A DNA stretch of 64,000 bases. Origin: Streptomyces sp. DSM 15324 (GTDB lineage: Bacteria > Actinomycetota > Actinomycetes > Streptomycetales > Streptomycetaceae). Positions within the stretch are counted from its first letter, which is position 1, and the number at the start of each line of letters is the position of its first letter. The position numbers were made by a program, and so were the translations under genes. The stretch spans positions 460,675-524,674 of the forward strand of contig NZ_KQ949024.1 of the NCBI RefSeq assembly GCF_001514285.1, given 5' to 3'. The notes below the pieces were generated by a model. The model did no database searches and had not been told where the DNA came from. It worked only from the letters and a program-made list of their open reading frames with translations. Shown one piece after another: positions 1-9,981 of the stretch.

Positions 1-15
1 CGTGAAGGGGCTCTT

Positions 16-666
16 ATGGCGAAACAGGAGCGCGCCATCCGGACGCGCAGGGCGATCGTGGAGGCGGCCGGAGCGGTCTTCGACGAGCACGGCTACATGT
101 CCACCACCATCTCCATGGTCCTGGAGCGCGCCGAAGTCACCAAGGGTGCCCTGTACTTCCACTTCCCGTCGAAGGAGTCACTCGCCCACGCGGTCCTCAA
201 CGAGCAGGTGCCGTTCGGCGCGGTGCCGCAGCAGGCCTGCAAGCTCCAGGAGATCGTCGACATGACCTTCGTGGTGGGTCAACGGCTGCTGACCAACGCG
301 CTGTTGCGGGGCAGTGTGCGGCTGGCGGTCGACATGGAGACGCCGTCGGGGATCGATCACGGCGAGCCGTTCCGGCAGTGGGCCGAGCGATTGACCGACC
401 TGTTCGAACTGGCCCGTGAGCGCGGTGAGTTGCTGCCGACGGTGAAGCCCCGGGAGACCGTGGAGCTGCTGGTGGGCTCCTTCACCGGCATCCAGCTGAT
501 GTCGCGGGCGCTGACCGGCCGCGCGGACCTCGCCGACCGGCTGTCGGTGATGTGGGCGCACCTCCTGCCGAGCATCGCGGTCTCGGGGGTGCTGCCGCGC
601 CTGGACACCCGGGCCGACCGCGGGGAGCGGGTGCTGGCCTCGCTGGAGGAGCGGGCGGCCTCCTGA
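16..666 (+). CDS. TetR-family regulator, gamma-butyrolactone receptor-like
   Basis: A 216-residue TetR-family DNA-binding protein. The N-terminal helix-turn-helix (about residues 10-57, with TKGALYFHFPSKE) is very close to that of Streptomyces butyrolactone autoregulator receptors such as ScbR and ArpA. Family members bind DNA as dimers and are released by a small lactone bound in the C-terminal half. Trp122 (FRQWAERL) sits where these receptors have their ligand-pocket tryptophan; this alignment is made by eye. The ATG is preceded by AAGGGG. No butyrolactone synthase gene (AfsA-like) lies in the window, although what is upstream cannot be seen. It could be a pseudo-receptor that responds to an antibiotic or another lactone instead. 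Family assignment is firm; the ligand is unknown. Confidence 0.88.
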   Translation: MAKQERAIRTRRAIVEAAGAVFDEHGYMSTTISMVLERAEVTKGALYFHFPSKESLAHAVLNEQVPFGAVPQQACKLQEIVDMTFVVGQRLLTNALLRGSVRLAVDMETPSGIDHGEPFRQWAERLTDLFELARERGELLPTVKPRETVELLVGSFTGIQLMSRALTGRADLADRLSVMWAHLLPSIAVSGVLPRLDTRADRGERVLASLEERAAS

Positions 667-685
667 GGGCGGGTACAACAGTGCG

Positions 686-723
686 GCGGGCCGGCCGGTG
701 TCCATCCACACCGGTCGGCCCGC
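686..723. terminator. Bidirectional hairpin terminator
   Basis: Inverted repeat with 16-base arms (686-701 and 708-723) containing one G-T pair, and a six-base loop. It lies between the convergent TetR and subtilase genes and can serve both. Confidence 0.7.
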
Positions 724-760
724 CCGTCTCAGGTCACGCGGGGTCCGCCCCGCGGTCGAC

Positions 761-2581
761 TCAGAAGGTCAGCTTCCAGCCATTGAGGGTGCCTGTGTCC
801 TGCGCGGCCACGTCCTGGACCTTCAGCTTCCAGGTGCCGTTCGCGGCCTCACTGGAGGCGTCGACCGTGTAGGTGGTGTTCACGTCGTGGGCGGAGTCCG
901 AGGAACTGGAGGCCTTCAGGCGGTACGTCGAACCGTCCGGGGCCACCAGGTCGACGACCAGGTCGCCGCGGTACGTGTGGGTGATGTCGACGCCGACCTT
1001 CAGGGTCGAGGGCGCGTTGCCGCTCAGTCCGCTGACCGCGATGGAGGAGGTGATCGCCGCACCGTTGTCCGGGATGGCGACCGCGGTGCTGCTGGAGAAC
1101 GTGGTGCCGCCGGTCGAGCCGCCGCCGGTGCCGCTCACCGCGGCCACCGTCTTCGCCGCGTCGGCCAGACCCGCGCCGCAGCCGCCGGAGCAGGCGCCGG
1201 GCAGCGCACGGGCGTTGTTCTTGATCGCGGTCTCGATCTGCGCCGGGGTCAGCGCGGGGTTCGCCGACTTCACCAGCGCGACCAGGCCCGCGATGTGCGG
1301 GGTGGCCATGCTGGTGCCCTGGTAGTAGGCGTACGACTCGGTCGACGGCGTCTTGCTGCCGGAGTTCAGCGTGGACAGGATGCCGTTGGCGGTGCCCGTG
1401 CTGGTCTGGCCGCCGGGGGCGGAGATGTCCACCAGGGAGCCGTAGTTGGAGTAGGACGCCTTGGCGCCGGCCCGGTTGGTGGCGGCGACCGAGATGACGT
1501 TGGCGCAGTTGCCCGGCGAGTGGTTCGCGACGTTGTCGTTGTCGTTGCCGGCCGCCACGACGACCGTGGTGCCGCGGTTCACGGCCGCGGTGATCGCGCT
1601 CTGGGTGGCGGAGGTGCAGGCGCCGTCGCCGCCCAGGCTCATGTTGATGACCTTGGCGACGTTGGTGTTGGCGGGCACGCCGGAGACGGTGCCGCCGGAC
1701 GCCCAGGTGATGGCGTCGATGATGTCGGAGTCGTAGCCGCCGCACTTGCCGAGGACGCGGACCGGGGAGATCTTCGCGCCGTAGGCGATGCCCGCGACAC
1801 CCTTGTTGTTGTTCGTGACGGCGGCGATGGTGCCGGCCACATGGGTGCCGTGCCAGGAGGAGGTGGAGGCCGGGACGCCGGAGCCGCACTCGTTCGCGTT
1901 GTACCAGTCCCCCGGGTCGGCCGGGTTGCTGTCGCGGCCGTCGCCGTCCACCGAGACGGCGGTGTCGGCGATGAAGTCGTAGCCGCCGACGATGTTCGCG
2001 GCGAGGTCGCTGTGGGCCACGTAACCGGTGTCGATGACGGCGACGGTGACCCCGCTGCCGGTCGACGTGGCCCAGGCACCGGGGACGTTCATACCGGCGG
2101 TGGTCTCGTAGAGGTCCCACTGCTTGGCGTACTCGGTGTCGTTCGGCTCGGCCTGCGGGGTGTTGAGACGGTCCGGGACGACATAGGCGACCTGGGGGTC
2201 CGCCTGGTAGCGCGCGACGACGTCGGCGACGTCCGCCCGGGTGACGTCCTCGCCCAGGTCGACCAGGGCCGCGCCGGTGCCCAGCCGGCGCCGGAAGTCG
2301 ACGTCCTCGCCCGCCTGCTCGCCCTTGGCGGCGGCGTCGGCCTCCGCGGCCGCGTTCGACGTGGCCTCGCCGGCACCGGACTTGTAACCGACGATGAGAC
2401 GCTCGGCGACCGTGCCGGGGGCGGCCTCGGTCTGCGCGACGGGTACGGCGGAGGCCGCGGCGGCCGTGGCGGCGGAGTCCTGGGCGGCGACCGCGGAGGC
2501 GGTGGAGGCGGCGGTGAGCAGGGCCGCGGAGAGGGCTGCGGCGGATATCAGCTTCCGCCGCAGAGCGGGTGTGGTGCGCAA
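761..2581 (-). CDS. Secreted S8 subtilisin-like serine protease with P-domain
   Basis: A 606-residue exported protease. A signal peptide (about residues 1-33, ending in STASAVAAQ) precedes a propeptide, then the subtilase domain with the triad Asp184 (VAVIDTG), His244 (HGTHVAG) and Ser424 (GTSMATPH), and oxyanion Asn346 (AAGNDND). After a Gly/Thr linker, residues about 500-606 form a P/proprotein-convertase domain (HTYRGDLVVDLVAPDG). Subtilases of this architecture mature outside the cell by removing the propeptide and digest extracellular protein. The start is a TTG with GAAAGG seven bases upstream, and the signal peptide fits this start. The gene is a single unit, transcribed away from the LPMO gene. 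Function is sure at family level; the substrate is unknown. Confidence 0.95.
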   Translation of the reverse strand: MRTTPALRRKLISAAALSAALLTAASTASAVAAQDSAATAAAASAVPVAQTEAAPGTVAERLIVGYKSGAGEATSNAAAEADAAAKGEQAGEDVDFRRRLGTGAALVDLGEDVTRADVADVVARYQADPQVAYVVPDRLNTPQAEPNDTEYAKQWDLYETTAGMNVPGAWATSTGSGVTVAVIDTGYVAHSDLAANIVGGYDFIADTAVSVDGDGRDSNPADPGDWYNANECGSGVPASTSSWHGTHVAGTIAAVTNNNKGVAGIAYGAKISPVRVLGKCGGYDSDIIDAITWASGGTVSGVPANTNVAKVINMSLGGDGACTSATQSAITAAVNRGTTVVVAAGNDNDNVANHSPGNCANVISVAATNRAGAKASYSNYGSLVDISAPGGQTSTGTANGILSTLNSGSKTPSTESYAYYQGTSMATPHIAGLVALVKSANPALTPAQIETAIKNNARALPGACSGGCGAGLADAAKTVAAVSGTGGGSTGGTTFSSSTAVAIPDNGAAITSSIAVSGLSGNAPSTLKVGVDITHTYRGDLVVDLVAPDGSTYRLKASSSSDSAHDVNTTYTVDASSEAANGTWKLKVQDVAAQDTGTLNGWKLTF

Positions 2582-2926
2582 GGGCGTGCCTTTCGTGGCC
2601 GGCTCCGGGCGAGGCAGCGCGGAGCAACGGTCGATCGCTTCGGCGTCGAAGCGGAGGGGGGTGGAACGCGATGGCCGGCCAGGCGCGGGAAGCTGCTGCC
2701 GTCAGGGGTTACCTGTGGTTCAGCTGTGCTGGAACGATAGGCAAAGGAATGGTCATCCGGATACGGGGGAAACCCTCGATCCGGCTGGAAACCCACCCTT
2801 GACGACGGGGTCCGGACGGCGAATGCCCCGATTCGCACGGGTCGCACGGGCGCGGGCTGAACGCACGGGACCGGCCCGCCGTACTGGGAACAGACCGTTC
2901 CCGCGCCGGCCGAGGAGACGTCCCCG
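2582..2926. other. Divergent intergenic region, protease/LPMO
   Basis: Holds the promoters of the two divergent exported-enzyme genes. The LPMO ribosome-binding site is GAGGAG at 2912-2917. A small inverted repeat GGGAAC-N5-GTTCCC lies at 2886-2902, close to the LPMO start. I do not see a canonical DasR (N-acetylglucosamine) box and cannot assign a -10/-35 pair with confidence. Confidence 0.5.
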
Positions 2927-3868
2927 ATGCCCCGGATGACCGCACACCGCAGCGCCGCCCTGACGGCGGCCGCCCTGAGTCCCCTGCTGCTGAACCTGTG
3001 GGCCGCCGGCCCGGCCCTGGCCCACGGCGCGCCCACCCAGCCGTCCAGCCGGGTCTACGGCTGCTCCCCGGAGGGCACGCAGACGTCCAGCGCGGCCTGC
3101 AAGGCGGCGATCGCCGCCAACGGGACGTCGTTCGCCGCCTGGGACAACCTGCGGGTGGCGAACGTCAACGGCCGTGACCGGCAGACGATTCCGGACGGCA
3201 GGCTGTGCAGCGGCGGGCTGTCCGCCTACAAGGGGCTGGACCTCGCACGCGCCGACTGGCCGACGACGCGGCTGACGCCGGGCGGGACGCTGAGGATGAC
3301 GTACGCCTCGACGATCCCGCACACCGGGACCTTCCGGCTCTATCTGACGAAGCAGGGCTACGACCCCGCGAAACCGCTCACCTGGGACGATCTCCCCGAG
3401 CGCCCGTTCGCCGAGATCAAGGACCCGACGCTGAGCCAGGGGGCCTACCGGTTCAGCGCGAAGCTGCCCGCCGACCGGACGGGGCGTCAGGTGCTGTACA
3501 CGATCTGGCAGAACAGCAGCACACCCGACACGTACTACTCGTGCTCCGACGTGGTGTTCTCGGCGTCCGGCACCGCGGGCGGCTCCGGTTCTTCCGCCGG
3601 GGACGGGACGAAGCAGGAGACGAAGGCCTCGGCGACACCTTCGGCGGCCGCACCGGCCGGCTCCGCGTCGACCGCGGCCGCCGGCTCCTCCGGTCCGGCC
3701 GCCGCCGCGCCCGCACAGGCGGGCGCGGACGCACCCGTGAGCACGCCGGTGGCGTCCGCCACCGGGGCAGGTTCGGGTCCGTCCGCGCCGCTGCTGGCGG
3801 GCGGCGCCACCGCCGTGCTGGTGCTCACCGGTGGCGTCGCCCTGGCGCTGCGTCTACGCAGGCGCTGA
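2927..3868 (+). CDS. AA10 lytic polysaccharide monooxygenase with C-terminal membrane tail
   Basis: A 313-residue exported copper enzyme that cleaves chitin or cellulose oxidatively. The signal peptide ends at Ala32, so the mature protein begins with His33 (AHGAPTQPSS), the first half of the copper 'histidine brace'; His132 (IPHTGTFRLYLT) is the second. The AA10 domain fills about residues 33-195. An Ala/Ser/Thr/Pro-rich stretch (about 196-285) leads to a single hydrophobic segment (about 287-306) followed by RLRRR. That tail is like a membrane or wall anchor but has no LPXTG sortase motif. No separate carbohydrate-binding module is visible. The ribosome-binding site GAGGAG is nine bases before the ATG. 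Chitin is the more likely substrate, by inference from other Streptomyces AA10 proteins. Confidence 0.9.
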   Translation: MPRMTAHRSAALTAAALSPLLLNLWAAGPALAHGAPTQPSSRVYGCSPEGTQTSSAACKAAIAANGTSFAAWDNLRVANVNGRDRQTIPDGRLCSGGLSAYKGLDLARADWPTTRLTPGGTLRMTYASTIPHTGTFRLYLTKQGYDPAKPLTWDDLPERPFAEIKDPTLSQGAYRFSAKLPADRTGRQVLYTIWQNSSTPDTYYSCSDVVFSASGTAGGSGSSAGDGTKQETKASATPSAAAPAGSASTAAAGSSGPAAAAPAQAGADAPVSTPVASATGAGSGPSAPLLAGGATAVLVLTGGVALALRLRRR

Positions 3869-3886
3869 AGTCCTCGGTTACGAGGG

Positions 3887-5211
<1,325 letters not shown>

Positions 5212-5880
5212 ATGGCCTCGTCCCCGGACGTCACGTCGTCCGACGACATCACCCCCGGGAACCCGGAAAACGGTTCCTCCGGAAGACGCGGCCGGGTCCG
5301 GCCGCGCCGGGCCGCAGTGATGGCGGTGCCGGCCGCCGCGGTCGCCGCCGGTCTCGCGATCCTGACCGCCGAGGGCGCCCTCGGAGTGCAGTTCGCCATC
5401 TCCGGCATGCCGTTCGTGGTCACCGCCGACAAGCTCGACGGAAAGGGATTCGAGCAGTTCGGCGCACTGGACAGCATGATCGAGAACAGCCCCAACCAGG
5501 GCGACACCGGCGGCCAGGTCCTGGTCGTCACCTCGGTCGTCAAGGACGGCGACCTCACCAAGATGTGCCAGAGCGTCGACCTCGGCGGCATCCAGCTGAT
5601 CCTCACCGCCGGCGGCGGACGCACGCCGGTGCACGTGGAGAACCTGGCCATCGACTCCGACGTCATCAAGGGTGACGCCGAGTTCCACGGGATCGAGATC
5701 GGCGGCGACGCCAGCACCTTCAACAAGGGTGGCGTGAAGGGCCCCGAGGGCGTCTACGGCCAGCAGGCCGACACCGTCCTCATCAACAACCTGTACCAGC
5801 ACAACTACGCGGCCACCGCCGGCGTCTTCAAGCTGCCCGACCTGCACATGCGGTTCGGAACCGGGGGTTGCCCGAAGTGA
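5212..5880 (+). CDS. DUF6230 family protein
   Basis: A 222-residue protein of the actinobacterial DUF6230 family, function unknown. A charged N-terminus (about residues 1-34, GRRGRVRPRR) is followed by one hydrophobic segment (about 36-60, VMAVPAAAVAAGLAILTA) and an extracellular-looking domain with repeated Gly/Asp turns. It is predicted to be anchored in the membrane with the C-terminal domain outside. The ATG at 5212 has GGGAG five bases upstream and is preferred over longer starts. The stop codon overlaps the start of the DUF6114 gene by four bases (GTGA). These two families almost always occur together in Streptomyces, so they probably form one membrane complex. Confidence 0.85.
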   Translation: MASSPDVTSSDDITPGNPENGSSGRRGRVRPRRAAVMAVPAAAVAAGLAILTAEGALGVQFAISGMPFVVTADKLDGKGFEQFGALDSMIENSPNQGDTGGQVLVVTSVVKDGDLTKMCQSVDLGGIQLILTAGGGRTPVHVENLAIDSDVIKGDAEFHGIEIGGDASTFNKGGVKGPEGVYGQQADTVLINNLYQHNYAATAGVFKLPDLHMRFGTGGCPK

Positions 5881-6326
5881 GCGGCGAGAGCCAGTGGCGC
5901 AGCACCTTCCGTGCCTGGCGGGGGCGTCGGCCCTTCCTGGGCGGGACGCTGCTCACGCTCGGCGGAGCCGAGATCCTGGTGACCATGAAGGCGCCACTTC
6001 CGGTCATCCTGCACATCGGTATGCAGGGCCTGGCGGGTTACCTCCTGCCGACCCTCATGCTCGTCTGCGGCCTGCTGATCGTCTTCAACCCGACGCAGCG
6101 GCTGTTCTACTCCGTGATCGCGGTCCTGCTCTCGCTGGCCACCTGGGTCACGTCCAACCTGGGCGGCTTCTTCGTCGGCCTGCTGCTGGGCGTCGCGGGC
6201 AGTTGCATGACGTTCGGCTGGCTGCCCGACCAGGAGCCGCGGGTCAGCCGCCGCAAGCGGCGCAGGGCGGCCCGGGCGGCCGCCGAGGCGCTCCAGCCGT
6301 CCGCACTGCCGGGCGAGCCCGCCTGA
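5877..6326 (+). CDS. DUF6114 family membrane protein
   Basis: A 149-residue integral membrane protein with about four hydrophobic segments between residues 20 and 115 (GGTLLTLGGAEILV, LPTLMLVCGLLIVF, FYSVIAVLLSLATWV, GGFFVGLLLGVAGSCMTFGW) and a basic C-terminus (SRRKRRRAARAAA). Function unknown. The GTG at 5877 overlaps the preceding TGA and has GGGGG nine bases upstream, so translation is probably coupled to DUF6230; a TTG at 5868 is an alternative. A strong terminator follows. Confidence 0.85.
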   Translation: MSGESQWRSTFRAWRGRRPFLGGTLLTLGGAEILVTMKAPLPVILHIGMQGLAGYLLPTLMLVCGLLIVFNPTQRLFYSVIAVLLSLATWVTSNLGGFFVGLLLGVAGSCMTFGWLPDQEPRVSRRKRRRAARAAAEALQPSALPGEPA

Positions 6327-6343
6327 GGCAGTCGTTCGACCAC

Positions 6344-6398
6344 ACCGGCGGGGCCGGGACCCGACCTGCGACAGCAGGACGGTCCCGGCCCCGCCGGT
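6344..6398. terminator. Bidirectional hairpin terminator
   Basis: Perfect 18-base inverted repeat, arms 6344-6361 and 6381-6398, with a 19-base loop, followed on the plus strand by TTGTCTTCTT. It separates DUF6114 (+) from the TatA-like gene (-). Confidence 0.85.
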
Positions 6399-6430
6399 TG
6401 TCTTCTTCGTCTTCTCTCAGTGCACGGTGA

Positions 6431-6664
6431 TCAGTGCACGATGGCGGACGGGTCGGCCGGAGCGGGCGTGACCGGGGCCTGTGCCTCGGAGACGGTGCCG
6501 CCCTGGACGCCGTCCTCCTTCATCGCCCTGGCCTCGCTCTTGAGGATGCGCATCGACTTGCCGAGCGCGCGCGCCGTGTCCGGGAGCTTCTTCGAGCCGA
6601 ACACCAGGACGACGACGACCGCCACGACCAGCAGGTGCCAGGGCTCCAGTCCATTGCGCAGCAT
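6431..6664 (-). CDS. TatA/E-family twin-arginine translocase component
   Basis: A 77-residue TatA-type protein. One N-terminal membrane helix (about residues 5-22, [17 protein letters not shown]) is followed by the hallmark [18 protein letters not shown] amphipathic helix and an acidic, Pro/Ala-rich tail. TatA proteins polymerise to open the pathway that exports folded proteins with RR signals. ATG 6664 is chosen because AGAGG lies eight bases upstream and the helix then starts at the usual position; a longer start at 6706 would add 14 residues of non-family sequence. No tatB or tatC is adjacent, so it is a stand-alone paralogue. It lacks the Phe-Gly spacing of TatB. Confidence 0.88.
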   Translation of the reverse strand: MLRNGLEPWHLLVVAVVVVLVFGSKKLPDTARALGKSMRILKSEARAMKEDGVQGGTVSEAQAPVTPAPADPSAIVH

Positions 6665-6728
6665 GCTCGAGACCTCTCCGTCAGCAATGGTTGCTATGTT
6701 GCGCAACTGTACAACCCGAAGGCCGCTC

Positions 6729-9239
6729 TCACCGAGCCCCCCGTGCGCCCCGGCGCAGGGCCGGTGCGTACAGGCCGAGGACGACGGTGAGCAGCAGGTA
6801 GTACGCGGGCGGCAGCGCGGTCATACCGAGCCGGGCGCCCAGCGGGCTCGGCGGCAGCAGCAGTCCGACGGCGCCGAGCAGGGCGGCGGCCCGGCCGACG
6901 GGGCCCGTCCCCGCGCCGCCGCGTCCGGTGCGCAGCAGCACCATCACCAGGGCCTGGGTGAGCAGGTTCTCGGTGAACCAGGCGGAGTGGAAGACGGCCT
7001 CGTCGTCGACGGCGTCGGGGCCGTGCAGGGCGAGGGCGAGCACCCCGAAGGTGGCGAGGTCGGCGATCGCGTTGAGCGCGCCGAACCCGGTGAGGAAGCG
7101 CAGGAAGGAGCGGGGCCGCAGCCCGGCGGGGCGGCGCAGCGCGGCGGCGCCGGGACGGTCGTACGCGAAGGCGAGCTGGGCGGCGTCGAAGCACAGGTTC
7201 TGCACGAGGACCTGCGCCGGGAGCATCGGCAGGAACGGCAGCAGCAGGCCCGCCGTGAGCATCGCGAGGACGTTGCCGAGGTTGGAGGAGAGGGTGACGC
7301 GCAGATACGAGGCGATGTTCCCGCTGCTGTGCCGGCCCGCGGTGACGGCGTGGCCGACGGCCGCGAGGTCCTTCTCGCCGAGGACGACGTCGGCGCACTC
7401 CCGGGCGACGGCACAGGCCGAGCGCGGCGCGATGCCGACGTCGGCGGCGTGCAGGGCGGGGGCGTCGTTGACCCCGTCCCCGAGGAACCCCACGGTGTGC
7501 CCGGCCGCCCGTAGTTCCTCGACCACGCTTGCCTTGTCGGCGGGGGTGCACCGGGCGTGCACGACGCGGCTGGCGGCGGCCGGTTCCGCGCCGGGTCCGG
7601 GGTCCGCCCCGGTGACCACGCGCTCCGGCTCCCACCCCAGCTCGCGGCAGACGCGGGCGGCCGTGCCCGGGTGGTCGCCGGTCAGGACGCGGACCGTGAC
7701 GCCCAGGTCGAGCAGGCCGCGCAGGGTCTCGGCGGCCTCCGGGGCGAGGGTGTCGCGGAAGGCGACCAGGCCGCGGAAGGTGAGGCCGCGTTCGTCGGCG
7801 GGGGTGTAGGGACGGGTGCGCGCGGGGCGCCGCGCGGTGGCGACGGCGAGGAGCCTGAGACCGCCGTCCGCCTCGCGGCGGGCGAGCGCGGTCAGCCGGT
7901 CCCGCTCCCCCTCCGCAAGGGAGCACCGGTCCAGGACGTCCTCCACCGCGCCCTTGACGACCAGCGTGTGGGTGCCGGGGCACGGGCCGCGCAGCACGAC
8001 GGTGGCCAGGCGCCGGACGGGGTCGTGGGGGACGGCGTCCACTCCGTCGTACGCCTCGGGGCCGTCCGCCCCGGCCCGCTCGGCCGCCTCCAGGAGCGCC
8101 TCGTCGAGGGTGTCCGGCTCGGGGAGTTCGGCGAGCTGGAGGGTCCACCAGGCGTTGACGGCGGCCCAGTGCAGGGCGCCGGGGTCGTCCTGGCCGTCCG
8201 GGCCGAGGGAGCGGTCGACGACGGGGCGGTCCTGGGTGAGGGTGCCCGTCTTGTCGACGCAGAGGACGTCGATCGCGCCGAGGTCGTGCAGGGCGGGCAG
8301 CCGTTTGACGATCACGCCGTGGGTACGGGCGAGCAGGGCCGCGCCCCGGGCCAGACAGGTGGTGACGATCACCGGGAGCATCTCGGGCGTGAGGCCGACG
8401 GCCACGGCGACCGCGAAGGGCAGGGTCTGAAGGCCACGGCCGCGCAGGGCGGCGTTCGCCATCAGCACCAGCGGCGGGGTGAGCAGCATGAAGCGGATCA
8501 GCACCCAGGAGATGCCGTGCACGGAGCGGTCGAAGGCGCTCGGCTCCCGCGGACCGGGCCGGTCGAGCGCGGCGGCGATCCGGGTGCGCGCCCCGGTGGC
8601 GAGGACCACGGCGGTGGCGCTGCCGGAGGCGATGCCGGCGCCCTGGAAGCAGAGGTGGGACTCGGCGGCGGGATCCGGGTTCTGCGCGGCCGACTTCGCG
8701 ACCGGCGCGGACTCGCCGGTCAGCGCGGACTGGTGCACGGTGAGGCCGCGGGCGCGCAGCAGTCGTACGTCCGCCGGGACGAGGTCGCCGGGACCGAGCC
8801 GGATCACATCGCCCGGCACGAGGTCGGCGACCGGCACCTCACGCGCGCGGGGCGGCTCCCCGTCGGCCGGCCGGCGCAGCACGGTGGCCGTGCCGGCGAC
8901 CAGGGCGCGCAGCCCGGCCAGGGACCGGTCGGCGCGGCGCTCACCGCTCGCGCGGAGCGCCACGCTGACCGCGACGAGCGCGAGGATCACGGCGGCGGTG
9001 CCCCAGGACGCGACGAGCGCGGAGACCAGACCGAGGACGAGGAGGACGGCGGTGAAGGGGTCCCGGGTGCCGCGCAGCAGCAGCCGGGGCCAGGACGCGG
9101 GGCGGGCGGCGGGCGGCGTGTTGTCGCCGCCGGCGGCGAGCCGGGCGGCGGCCTCGGCCTCGGTCAGCCCGCGCGGCCCGCTCTCCAGGCGGCGCAGCAC
9201 CTGGAGGTGGGTGCCGTCGGCGGGTGCCTCAGAGGCCAT
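6729..9239 (-). CDS. mgtA: Magnesium-translocating P-type ATPase (type IIIB)
   Basis: An 836-residue P-type ATPase. Visible landmarks: actuator motif TGES (174-177), membrane motif TPEMLP (284-289) typical of MgtA/MgtB, phosphorylation site DKTGTLTQ (Asp329), the hinge [18 protein letters not shown], and a C-terminal membrane bundle including the family's VQNLCFD motif. Such pumps bring Mg2+ into the cytoplasm using ATP. The start overlaps the stop of the ArsR gene by 11 bases, so the two are co-translated. Control by an ArsR-type metal sensor rather than PhoP or an Mg2+ riboswitch is uncommon for MgtA; the transported ion may therefore be something else. A long divergent frame on the other strand is a shadow. 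Confidence 0.9.
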   Translation of the reverse strand: MASEAPADGTHLQVLRRLESGPRGLTEAEAAARLAAGGDNTPPAARPASWPRLLLRGTRDPFTAVLLVLGLVSALVASWGTAAVILALVAVSVALRASGERRADRSLAGLRALVAGTATVLRRPADGEPPRAREVPVADLVPGDVIRLGPGDLVPADVRLLRARGLTVHQSALTGESAPVAKSAAQNPDPAAESHLCFQGAGIASGSATAVVLATGARTRIAAALDRPGPREPSAFDRSVHGISWVLIRFMLLTPPLVLMANAALRGRGLQTLPFAVAVAVGLTPEMLPVIVTTCLARGAALLARTHGVIVKRLPALHDLGAIDVLCVDKTGTLTQDRPVVDRSLGPDGQDDPGALHWAAVNAWWTLQLAELPEPDTLDEALLEAAERAGADGPEAYDGVDAVPHDPVRRLATVVLRGPCPGTHTLVVKGAVEDVLDRCSLAEGERDRLTALARREADGGLRLLAVATARRPARTRPYTPADERGLTFRGLVAFRDTLAPEAAETLRGLLDLGVTVRVLTGDHPGTAARVCRELGWEPERVVTGADPGPGAEPAAASRVVHARCTPADKASVVEELRAAGHTVGFLGDGVNDAPALHAADVGIAPRSACAVARECADVVLGEKDLAAVGHAVTAGRHSSGNIASYLRVTLSSNLGNVLAMLTAGLLLPFLPMLPAQVLVQNLCFDAAQLAFAYDRPGAAALRRPAGLRPRSFLRFLTGFGALNAIADLATFGVLALALHGPDAVDDEAVFHSAWFTENLLTQALVMVLLRTGRGGAGTGPVGRAAALLGAVGLLLPPSPLGARLGMTALPPAYYLLLTVVLGLYAPALRRGARGAR

Positions 9240-9597
9240 GGAGGCGGGTGGCCGGGCGCGCGGCCCCGGCGGCGTGGTCGGACCGGTGGGAGGCGTCCCT
9301 CCGGTCGGTGAGGCGGTCCATGGCCAGGCGGACGACGTCCACGACGTCCGGGTCGTCGACGAAGTAGACCTGGCGGCGGCCCTCGCGCCGGGAGCGGACG
9401 AGGCCGGCCAGCTTGAGCTTGGTCAGGTGCTGGCTGACGGCCGGCAGCGCGCCGCCGACCCGTTCGGCGAGCCCGGTCACGTCGCTGTCGCCGTGGGCCA
9501 GCGCCCACACGAGGTGCAGCCGGGCCGGGGAGGCGAGCAGCCCGAAGGTCTCGGCCGCGTGCGCGAGCACCTCGGCCGCCGGATCCTCGAACGCCAC
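9229..9597 (-). CDS. ArsR/SmtB-family winged-helix repressor
   Basis: A 122-residue ArsR-type regulator. After FEDPAAEVLAHAAETFGLLASPARLHLVW comes the recognition segment GGALPAVSQHLTKLKLAGLV and the wing SRREGRRQVYFVDD. The C-terminus contains histidines (DASHRSDHAAG), a possible metal site; the classical CxC of arsenite sensors is absent. The GTG at 9597 has GAGGAGGT eight bases upstream, much better than the longer open frame. It overlaps mgtA by 11 bases, and a perfect palindrome lies just upstream, so autoregulation of an ArsR-mgtA operon is likely. Family members let go of DNA when metal binds. Confidence 0.85.
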   Translation of the reverse strand: MAFEDPAAEVLAHAAETFGLLASPARLHLVWALAHGDSDVTGLAERVGGALPAVSQHLTKLKLAGLVRSRREGRRQVYFVDDPDVVDVVRLAMDRLTDRRDASHRSDHAAGAARPATRLHGL

Positions 9598-9981
9598 GGT
9601 GGTCGACCTCCTCGGCTGGGCGTGAACCGGTTCAGTGTAGGGGGGCGGCCCCACGCGGGGCCCGGCCGTCACGGCGGCACGGTGCCGGCACCGGTATCGT
9701 CCGGGACGTCGCGCGGTGCGGGGCGGTGGCGGGCGAGCCCTGACCCGCGGTGACGCGGAGCGCTCCGCAATTTGGACGATCATTCAATCCACCTGCGGCT
9801 ATGCTCCCTTTCGCCCCCACCGGTCCCGTCCCACATCACGATGCGGCAGCAGCACCTCACCCCAAGTGGTTGTTTACTTGACTACCAGCGGTCACACACG
9901 GTTGGCTCCGAGCCAGCGATAGCGTCTCGGCGGCGCACGCCCCGTCCCCATGCTCTGCCGCACAGCGAGGTGCAGCCCCCC
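9598..9981. other. Divergent intergenic region, ArsR / binding lipoprotein
   Basis: Holds the ArsR operator candidate (9623-9634), a second perfect palindrome of 14 bases, GCGGAGCGCTCCGC (9755-9768), and a less GC-rich stretch around 9864-9900 with a TTGACT (9878-9883) that may be part of the lipoprotein gene's promoter. No ORF here has a good start. Confidence 0.5.
9623..9634. promoter_or_regulatory. Probable ArsR operator
   Basis: Perfect 12-base palindrome TGAACCGGTTCA, ending 14 bases upstream of the GAGGAGGT ribosome-binding site of the ArsR gene on the minus strand. The TGAA...TTCA ends match the general form of ArsR/SmtB sites. Assignment is by position and symmetry. Confidence 0.55.

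Noticed and set aside
698..2740. 680-residue plus-strand open frame
   Set aside because: Antisense to the subtilase gene, Gly/Arg/Val-rich shadow composition, no domain.
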